A stretch of DNA of 11,906 nucleotides, from assembly GCA_025351615.1 (NCBI GenBank), contig JANXVP010000451.1, positions 1-11,906 of the forward strand, read 5' to 3'. This document shows positions 7,158-11,906 of this stretch, piece after piece. Source of the DNA: Ramlibacter sp. (GTDB lineage: Bacteria; Pseudomonadota; Gammaproteobacteria; Burkholderiales; Burkholderiaceae_C). The notes under the pieces are model-generated. The model was not told the origin of the DNA and ran no database searches. It saw only the letters and a list, made by a program, of their open reading frames with translations. Within the stretch, counting starts at the first letter, position 1. Each line of letters opens with the position of its first letter. The translations under genes were made by a program, and so were the position numbers.

Positions 7158-7172
7158 TTGCCCCATAGGCAA
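7158..7172. promoter_or_regulatory. LysR-type T-N11-A dyad upstream of the Bug receptor/cupin operon
   Basis: TTGCC (7158-7162) and GGCAA (7168-7172) form a perfect 5-base inverted repeat with a CCATA spacer and contain T7159-N11-A7171. It shares the skeleton T-N-CC-N5-GG-N-A with the dyad at 6151-6167. A -10-like AATAAT (7187-7192) follows 15 bases downstream, placing the dyad near the -35 region of a probable promoter for the receptor gene. The gap holds no gene. Confidence 0.45.
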
Positions 7173-7257
7173 ATAGTCTTTTACAGAATAATGCTGTCGC
7201 CGTAGCATGGCTGGCAAGCGATGTTCCGGCATCGCAATTTCCATGGAGATCGACCTC

Positions 7258-8247
7258 ATGCAGCAGCGAGTCCACCCGCTAGTCCCGTCGTCCGGCCGGA
7301 TGGGGGGGCGTTTGTGGTGCGCCCTGGTGGTCGGTGCGCTGTGCTCGATCGCGTCAGCGCAGGATTTCCCCAGTCGAACCACGCGCGTGGTCGTCGGCCC
7401 GGGCCCCGATGCGCTCGCACGCATCATCGGACAGAAGCTCAGCGAAAGCTGGGGACATCCGGTGATCGTCGACCAGCGGCCCGGCGCCGGCGGGATTGTC
7501 GCTGCCGACGCAGTGGCGAAGTTGGCGCCGGACGGCTACACGCTGCTGCTGTCCACCGGCTCGTACACCATCAACAGCATCCTGCAGCCCAAATCACCTT
7601 ACGACTTCGAGCGCGATCTGGCGCCAGTGAGCCTGATTGCCACCCTGCCTTTCATTCTGGTGGTCAATCCGGCCGTCCCCGCGCACTCCCTGAAAGATCT
7701 GGTGGCACTTGCCAGGTCGCGCCCCGGCAAACTCAACTATGCCTCGTCGGGCAAGGGCACACCGCCCCACCTGGCCGGCGAAATGCTCAAGCAGATGGCG
7801 GAGATCGATATGGTGCATGTCGGCTACAAGGGTGCGGCGCCAGCTGTCAGCGACGTGATCGCCGGGCAGGTTGAAATGATGTTCGTGCCCGCGCCGACCG
7901 GCCTGCCACTGGTCAAGGCAGGCAAGCTGCGGGCCATTGCCGTCAGCAGCCCCCGGCGATACACCGGCCTTCCTGACGTTCCAACCGTGGCCGAACAGGG
8001 CTATCCCGACTTTGCGGTCGTGGGCTGGAACGGCATCCACGTCGCTGCCAAGACGCCGCCCGCCATCGTCGAAAAACTGGCAGTCGAGCTCGCGCGGATC
8101 ATGCACACGCGGGATGCCCAGGAAAAAGCGGAGGCGGCAGGCTTCGCACCTGCGGGATCGACCCGGCAGGAATTCGACACCTTCGTCCGCGCCGACATCG
8201 CGCGCGCGGCCCGGGTGATCAAGGCCGGCAATATCCAGCCTGACTGA
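7258..8247 (+). CDS. Bug-family (tripartite tricarboxylate transporter type) periplasmic solute receptor
   Basis: A 329-residue periplasmic binding protein of the Bug/TctC family, which bind carboxylates and related small organic acids and are greatly expanded in Burkholderiales. The signal peptide covers residues 1-34, with probable cleavage ASA|QDFPS. Family motifs are in order: TTRVVVGPGPDALARIIG, VIVDQRPGAGG, KLAPDGYTLLL, NPAVPAHSLKDLVALA, PGKLNYASSGKGTPPHL, DMVHVGYKGAAPAVSDVIAGQ and LPDVPTVAEQGYPDF. ATG 7258 was chosen for the GGAG eight bases upstream and a full signal peptide; ATG 7300 also lies in frame. The usual PGG before the ligand loop is replaced by GPGPD. Two cupin genes follow 9 bases later in the same operon. 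No TctA/TctB membrane subunits are present, so it may feed a distant transporter or act as a sensor receptor. Confidence 0.94.
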   Translation: MQQRVHPLVPSSGRMGGRLWCALVVGALCSIASAQDFPSRTTRVVVGPGPDALARIIGQKLSESWGHPVIVDQRPGAGGIVAADAVAKLAPDGYTLLLSTGSYTINSILQPKSPYDFERDLAPVSLIATLPFILVVNPAVPAHSLKDLVALARSRPGKLNYASSGKGTPPHLAGEMLKQMAEIDMVHVGYKGAAPAVSDVIAGQVEMMFVPAPTGLPLVKAGKLRAIAVSSPRRYTGLPDVPTVAEQGYPDFAVVGWNGIHVAAKTPPAIVEKLAVELARIMHTRDAQEKAEAAGFAPAGSTRQEFDTFVRADIARAARVIKAGNIQPD

Positions 8248-8256
8248 GGAAGCACC

Positions 8257-8817
8257 ATGCCGATACCGATGAGGCCGCTGCGTCGGGTCGTCACTGGCCA
8301 GGACGCGGATGGCCGTTCAACTGTGCTTTACGACAGCGCTGCGCCCAATGTCAACGTCGGCGGTGTCGCCGCCAGTGCCGGCATGACCGACATCTGGGCT
8401 TTCGCCCGCTGTCCGGTCCCGCTCGGCGGAACCCGCGACGACGGCGCAGGGCCCTTTCGTTTTGACCCGCCAGCGCTGGGCGGCCACCTGCGCGTGGTGC
8501 ACTCCGCCGACAAGCCGCTGAACTACGACCCCACGACCGACACGACGGCCGTGCCTGCTCACCCACCGCGCAGGCGCCCGGGTGGCCACACCTGGGACCG
8601 CGGCGGCCAGAACGCGTTCAGTTCTCCGGTCCATCGTTCCCAAAGCGTGGACTACGGGGTGCTGATGGAAGGGCTGCGCACGCTGCGCCTGGATGATGGG
8701 GACCGGTTGCTGCATCCTGGGGACACCGTGGTGCAGCTCGCCAATTGGCACGGATGGACCAACCCCGATGCCCCGAGCCTGATGGCGTTTGTCATGATGG
8801 GAAGCGCCCGTGAATGA
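8257..8817 (+). CDS. Small cupin-domain protein (first of a tandem pair)
   Basis: A 186-residue single-cupin protein. The N-terminal part has the pattern RRVVTGQDADGRSTVLYD, and the C-terminal barrel (about 120-180) has VHRSQSVDYGVLMEG and HPGDTVVQLANWHGWTN. Possible metal ligands are H126, D132 and H165; the canonical HxH of motif 1 is reduced to a single His. The spacing PGD...WHxWxN is typical of a family of small cupins found beside catabolic genes, whose reactions are mostly unassigned. There is no signal peptide, so it should be cytoplasmic. The start has GAGGA (8246-8250), which overlaps the stop of the receptor gene, showing co-translation. It is homologous to the next gene, so the two arose by tandem duplication. 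A role as isomerase, hydrolase or dioxygenase cannot be chosen from sequence. Confidence 0.85.
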   Translation: MPIPMRPLRRVVTGQDADGRSTVLYDSAAPNVNVGGVAASAGMTDIWAFARCPVPLGGTRDDGAGPFRFDPPALGGHLRVVHSADKPLNYDPTTDTTAVPAHPPRRRPGGHTWDRGGQNAFSSPVHRSQSVDYGVLMEGLRTLRLDDGDRLLHPGDTVVQLANWHGWTNPDAPSLMAFVMMGSARE

Positions 8818-8826
8818 GGGCGACGC

Positions 8827-9408
8827 GTGGAGTCGATAGCCCGGCGGCCGGTGCGCCGCATCGTGACCGCGGACGGACCCGACGGCCTGTCGCTGGCGCT
8901 CAGCGACGCAGCCGTGGACGACGTGTTGCGCGATCCCGCCCGGCCAGGTTTCCAGAGCACCCGGGTCTGGGCAACAGACCGGACCCCAGCTGTCGCGCTG
9001 ACTGCCCAAGCCGTGGCCCGGCTTCCGGGGCTGATCGAGCCCCCGCCTGGAGGCGCGCTTTTCCGGATCGTCACCATACCGCCGGACGCTGTCTGGGACC
9101 CGCATGTTTCGCCGGAAGCGGCCCATGCTTTTTTTAAGGCCGCCGCCGCCGGGCATGCGTGGTGCGGTGCCGGTTCGCGCCATCTCTACATGCAGCAGAG
9201 CTGCACGCTGGAGTTCTGCGTGGTGCTCGAGGGTGAGCTCGTCCTCGTCCTCGATCTGGCGGAAGTGGCGCTGCGTGCTGGCGACACCGTGGTGCAGCGC
9301 GGCACTCGCCATGCATGGAGCAATCGCTCCGGTCGTCCCGCCGTGCTGGCGGTTTCTTCGCATGACGGAGAGCGAACCAGCCACCAGCCCGATTCAAAAT
9401 TGGACTGA
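8827..9408 (+). CDS. Small cupin-domain protein (second of a tandem pair)
   Basis: A 193-residue paralogue of the preceding cupin: RRIVTADGPDGLSLALSD matches its N-terminus, and CTLEFCVVLEGELVL plus AGDTVVQRGTRHAWSN match its barrel. H162 and N166 of motif 2 are kept, but the position of H126 in the first cupin is Q123 here and D132 becomes E129, so the metal site differs. The start is GTG 8827 with GAGGG (8817-8820 region) upstream; no ATG fits this frame. The frame is the same as the upstream cupin, separated only by TGA and three codons, so the pair could descend from, or occasionally read through to, a two-domain bicupin. A T7 run (9129-9135) lies inside the gene. The 3' end is 15 bases from a convergent receptor gene, with no visible terminator between. 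Confidence 0.82.
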   Translation: MESIARRPVRRIVTADGPDGLSLALSDAAVDDVLRDPARPGFQSTRVWATDRTPAVALTAQAVARLPGLIEPPPGGALFRIVTIPPDAVWDPHVSPEAAHAFFKAAAAGHAWCGAGSRHLYMQQSCTLEFCVVLEGELVLVLDLAEVALRAGDTVVQRGTRHAWSNRSGRPAVLAVSSHDGERTSHQPDSKLD

Positions 9409-9423
9409 TGGCTGAGGGCAATC

Positions 9424-10629
9424 TTATTTCTTGACCAGCGGACAGGTGGAGTCGGACAGCGGTCCGAACGCTTCTTCGCCGCTCATCTTTTTCACCACCT
9501 TGTAATAGTCCCACGGGTACTTGGATTCCTGCGGCGTCTTGACCTGCATGACGTACATGTCGTGAATCATGACGCCGTCCTGGCGGATGTAGCCCCCCTT
9601 GGCGAACATGTCGTTGATCTTCATCTTCTTCAACTCGGCCATGACCTTGACTGAATCGGTGGAGTTCGCCGCCTTCACCGCGTTCAGGTAGGTGATGGTC
9701 GCCGAATAGTAGGCAGCCTGGTTCATGGTCGGCTCCCTTTTCATCTTGGCGAAATAGCGCTTGCCGAAGGCCCGCGTCTGCTCGTCGAGGTCCCAGTACC
9801 AGCCGGTCGTGAGGTACAGGCCCTGCGCGGTTTGCAGGCCCAGGCTATGAATATCGCTGATGAAAGCGAGCAGTGCAGCCGGCTTCATGGTCTTGGTGAT
9901 GCCGAATTCGTTGGCCGCCTTCAGCGAGTTGGTGAAATCATTGCCCGCGTTGGACAGGCCCAGAACCTGCGCCTTGGAGCCCTGGGCCTGCAACAGGAAA
10001 GACGAGAAGTCGGATGCCGACAGCGGCACGCGCACGGCGCCCAGCGATTTGCCGCCGTTGGCGACGACCACCTTGGTGGCCGCATCCTGCAACTGCGTGC
10101 CGAACGCATAGTCCGCCGTCAGGAAATACCAGCTCTTGCCCCCGGCGTTCGTGATGACGCTGGCCGTACCGTTGGCCAGTGACGTGGTGTCATAGGCATA
10201 GTGCACCGTGTATGGCGTGCAGTCCTGGTTGGTCAGCGACGCCCCGGCCGCGCCGATCGCAATGAAGGGCACCTTCTTCTCGCTGGCCACCTTGGCCATG
10301 GCGATGCTGACGCCGGTGTTGGAGCCGCCGAGCAACATGTTCAGGCCGTGCAGGTCAGCCCATTCGCGGAACTTGGAAGCTCCGATGTCCGGCTTGTTCT
10401 GGTGGTCGGCGTTCAGGAACACGATCTTCCTGCCGATGACGCTGCCCCCGAAGTCGGAAATGGCCATCTTCGCCGCTTCGATTCCGCCTTGTCCGATCAC
10501 ATCCGCATACAAGCCGGACATGTCGTCAATGTCGCCGATCACCACTTCGTTCGCGGCGGCCATGGCCAAGGGAGTTGAGAACGCTGCGGCGAATGCACAG
10601 ACCAGCGCGGTCCTGGAGAGAAGTTTCAT
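9424..10629 (-). CDS. ABC-transporter periplasmic substrate-binding protein, branched-chain amino acid/aromatic acid type
   Basis: A 401-residue type I periplasmic binding protein (Peripla_BP_6, LivJ-like), the receptor component of ABC importers for branched-chain amino acids, amides, urea or aromatic acids. The signal peptide covers residues 1-24 (AMA|AANEV). Core motifs are VVIGDIDDMSGLYADVIG (29-46), LLGGSNTGVSIAMAKVASEKKVPFI, KSWYFLTADYAFGTQL and SNAGNDFTNSLKAANEFGI. The mature chain has just two cysteines, C137 (NQDCTPY) and C396 (STCPLVKK), which could form a disulfide pinning the C-terminus. ATG 10629 was chosen for AGGAAA upstream and the signal peptide; the longer open frame upstream lacks one. 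It is downstream of a Bug receptor on the same strand. No LivHMGF genes are present. The GDIDDMSGLYAD start resembles receptors annotated for aromatic compounds, but the ligand is unknown. Confidence 0.93.
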   Translation of the reverse strand: MKLLSRTALVCAFAAAFSTPLAMAAANEVVIGDIDDMSGLYADVIGQGGIEAAKMAISDFGGSVIGRKIVFLNADHQNKPDIGASKFREWADLHGLNMLLGGSNTGVSIAMAKVASEKKVPFIAIGAAGASLTNQDCTPYTVHYAYDTTSLANGTASVITNAGGKSWYFLTADYAFGTQLQDAATKVVVANGGKSLGAVRVPLSASDFSSFLLQAQGSKAQVLGLSNAGNDFTNSLKAANEFGITKTMKPAALLAFISDIHSLGLQTAQGLYLTTGWYWDLDEQTRAFGKRYFAKMKREPTMNQAAYYSATITYLNAVKAANSTDSVKVMAELKKMKINDMFAKGGYIRQDGVMIHDMYVMQVKTPQESKYPWDYYKVVKKMSGEEAFGPLSDSTCPLVKK

Positions 10630-10644
10630 GCCTGTTTCCTGATG

Positions 10645-10682
10645 AAGGTTGGGAAGTGCGAAGCCCGTCAAAGGGCAACCTT
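10645..10682 (-). promoter_or_regulatory. Inverted repeat in the leader of the ABC receptor gene
   Basis: AAGGTTG (10645-10651) and CAACCTT (10676-10682) are perfect inverted repeats 24 bases apart, with a competing inner pair GCCC (10663-10666) / GGGC (10673-10676). In the - strand transcript this hairpin would end about 16 bases before the start codon, just ahead of the ribosome site. It could be an operator or an mRNA structure; no riboswitch class is recognised. The rest of the 142-base gap shows no clear promoter. Confidence 0.35.
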
Positions 10683-10771
10683 TCCAGATTACACGAGCGG
10701 CCAGTTTGGGCCACTTCGGGCAAACCAGAATCGCACAGCCATCGGGCCGGCCACCCGGAGCACTCAAATGC

Positions 10772-11752
10772 TCAATCCAGCTGTGCGCCCGACTCTTTCA
10801 CGATCCTGGCCCAGCGCACCAGGTCGTCGCGCATCAGGCTGGCCAACTGCTCCGGCGTGCCCGGCGCGGATTCGACGCCCAGGCCCACCAGCCGCTCCTT
10901 CATCTCGGGGTTGTCCATGATCCTGGTGATCTCGGTGTGAAGCCGGGCGATCACTTCCCTGGGCGTTCCGGCCGGAGCGAACAGCCCGTACCAGGCGTTG
11001 GCGTACAGACCCGGAATGGTTTCCGCCAGGGTCGGCAACTCTGGCGCGAGCTGCGTCCGCTTCTCGGTGCAGACGCCCAGCGCTCGCAACTGGCCGCTGC
11101 GCACAAAGGGCATCAGCCCGGCCAGGCTGCCGAAGGTCATGGGCACCTGCCCAGCCACCACGTCCGTCGCGGCTGCCGCGGCGCCCCGGTATGGCACGTG
11201 CACGATGTCGACTCCGGCAGCGGTCTTGAGCATTTCGCCCAGTAGATGGTTCACCGTTCCGTTGCCGGCCGACGCGTAGTTGAACTTGCCCGGCTGGGCT
11301 TTCGCCAGCGCCACCAGCTCGCGCAGATTCCTCGCGGGGACCGAGGGATTCACGGCGAGCATGTACGGCGCAACCCCCACCACCATGATCGAGTCGAAGT
11401 CCTTGACCGGATCGAAAGGCACCTTGCGGTACAGGAACGGGTTGATAGTCTGCACGCTCTGCGCGTTGAGTAGCAGGGTGTAACCATCCCGGGGCTGCCG
11501 CGCGACGTAAGCCGTGCCCAGATTGCCCCCGGCCCCCTGCCTGTTCTCCACGATGACGGGGCTTGCGAAAGTCGCCGCGAGCTTTTGTGCCAGTGCCCGG
11601 CCGATGACGTCGTTGGCGCCGCCCGGTGCCTGGGGCACGATGATGGTGATGACCTTGGAAGGGTAAGGTTCAGCCGCGCGAGCGGCAGCGCCCCAGAAGA
11701 AAGGAGCGGCCAGCGACGCCGCCCCAGCGATGATTTTCCGTCTTGAGGCCAT
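10772..11752 (-). CDS. Bug-family periplasmic solute receptor with twin-arginine-like signal
   Basis: A 326-residue Bug/TctC-family receptor for small carboxylates or related acids. Motifs in order: ITIIVPQAPGGANDVIGRALAQ-like opening, VIVENRQGAGGNLG, RDGYTLLLNAQSVQTINPFL, NPSVPARNLRELVALA, PGKFNYASAGNGTVNHLLG, DIVHVPYRGAAAAATDVVAGQ and LPTLAETIPGLYANAWYG. The leader MASRRKIIAGAASLAAPFFW has an SRRK pair ahead of a modest hydrophobic stretch and a likely ARA|AEP cleavage, which looks like a Tat rather than Sec signal. ATG 11752 has AGGAG six bases upstream. It shares family but little detailed sequence with the receptor at 7258, so they probably bind different ligands. It follows an unidentified gene by 27 bases and is followed, after 142 bases, by the ABC receptor gene. 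No TctAB genes are seen. Confidence 0.93.
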   Translation of the reverse strand: MASRRKIIAGAASLAAPFFWGAAARAAEPYPSKVITIIVPQAPGGANDVIGRALAQKLAATFASPVIVENRQGAGGNLGTAYVARQPRDGYTLLLNAQSVQTINPFLYRKVPFDPVKDFDSIMVVGVAPYMLAVNPSVPARNLRELVALAKAQPGKFNYASAGNGTVNHLLGEMLKTAAGVDIVHVPYRGAAAAATDVVAGQVPMTFGSLAGLMPFVRSGQLRALGVCTEKRTQLAPELPTLAETIPGLYANAWYGLFAPAGTPREVIARLHTEITRIMDNPEMKERLVGLGVESAPGTPEQLASLMRDDLVRWARIVKESGAQLD

Positions 11753-11779
11753 GTTGTCTCCTGCGATAGCGGACCGCAA

Positions 11780-11905
11780 TCATGCACTCGCGACCCGCCG
11801 TGCTAACGCGGCCGCCCCGCTGGCAGAACCGCTGAGCGGAAAGAGCACCGCGAGCTGGATGTCGTCCTTGCGGCTGAAGGCCCTTGAATGCAGCAGGCTT
11901 GCCCA
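11780..11905 (-). CDS. 3' end of an unidentified gene
   Basis: The - strand frame that enters from the right edge gives 41 residues ending at TGA (11782-11780); it includes HSRAFSRKDDIQLAVLFPLSG and ends in an Ala/Arg-rich tail. The third codon positions are mostly G or C, and it lies 27 bases before the Bug receptor start on the same strand, both of which suggest a real operon neighbour. The family is not recognised. A regulator C-terminus of IclR type is conceivable from 'F....DIQLAVLFPLSG' but that is a guess. Another open frame through the same stretch (11670-11906) is rich in Arg/Gly and looks like a shadow. Confidence 0.4.
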   Translation of the reverse strand, partial: WASLLHSRAFSRKDDIQLAVLFPLSGSASGAAALARRVASA

Positions 11906-11906
11906 C

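Noticed and set aside
10630..10771. Sigma-54 promoter suggested by TGGCC repeats in the gap before the ABC receptor
   Set aside because: The GG and GC doublets do not fit the -24/-12 spacing; the TGGCC copies are simply a short direct repeat.
11670..11906. 78-codon - strand frame at the right edge
   Set aside because: It overlaps the start of the Bug receptor and is Arg/Gly-rich; the neighbouring frame ending at 11780 has better codon-position GC and operon-like spacing.
1..11906. CRISPR array, insertion sequence, tRNA or rRNA genes
   Set aside because: No regularly spaced repeats, transposase motifs, terminal inverted repeats, or cloverleaf/rRNA sequence were seen on either strand.

Overview
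This is a GC-rich window. Densely packed short-spaced operons, three orphan periplasmic solute receptors (two of the Bug/tripartite-tricarboxylate type) and a CysB-like LysR regulator point to a betaproteobacterium of the order Burkholderiales (Comamonadaceae or Alcaligenaceae type). The taxonomic call is inferred from gene families only; there is no rRNA, tRNA, CRISPR array, transposase or phage gene in the window.

Left part (1-2495, + strand): the 3' end of a small YgaP-like (DUF2892) inner-membrane protein lies 12 bases before a TolC-family outer-membrane efflux/secretion protein. After a 271-base non-coding gap comes a flavin prenyltransferase (UbiX) with its active-site residues intact. 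No UbiD-type decarboxylase partner is visible.

Central part (2616-9408) looks like one metabolic locus arranged around a regulator. On the - strand, three genes overlap end to start: a thiamine-diphosphate (ThDP) enzyme related to acetolactate synthase/benzoylformate decarboxylase, a canonical SMP-30/gluconolactonase, and a second SMP-30 protein in which all four canonical metal ligands are altered. Divergent from them is a CysB-type LysR regulator. It is followed on the + strand by a Bug-type solute receptor and two tandem, paralogous small cupin proteins. Two inverted repeats of T-N11-A form flank the regulator, one in each promoter region, and share the pattern T-N-CC-N5-GG-N-A. The likely reading is uptake sensing of an organic acid (Bug receptor), carbon-carbon bond cleavage or ligation (ThDP enzyme), lactone hydrolysis (SMP-30) and cupin-catalysed or cupin-assisted chemistry, all under one regulator. 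The substrate cannot be read from the sequence.

Right part (9424-11905, - strand): the 3' end of an unidentified gene, a second Bug receptor with a twin-arginine-like signal peptide, and a branched-chain-amino-acid/aromatic-acid type ABC receptor. Its leader carries a long inverted repeat. No permease or ATPase genes accompany any of the three receptors inside the window.
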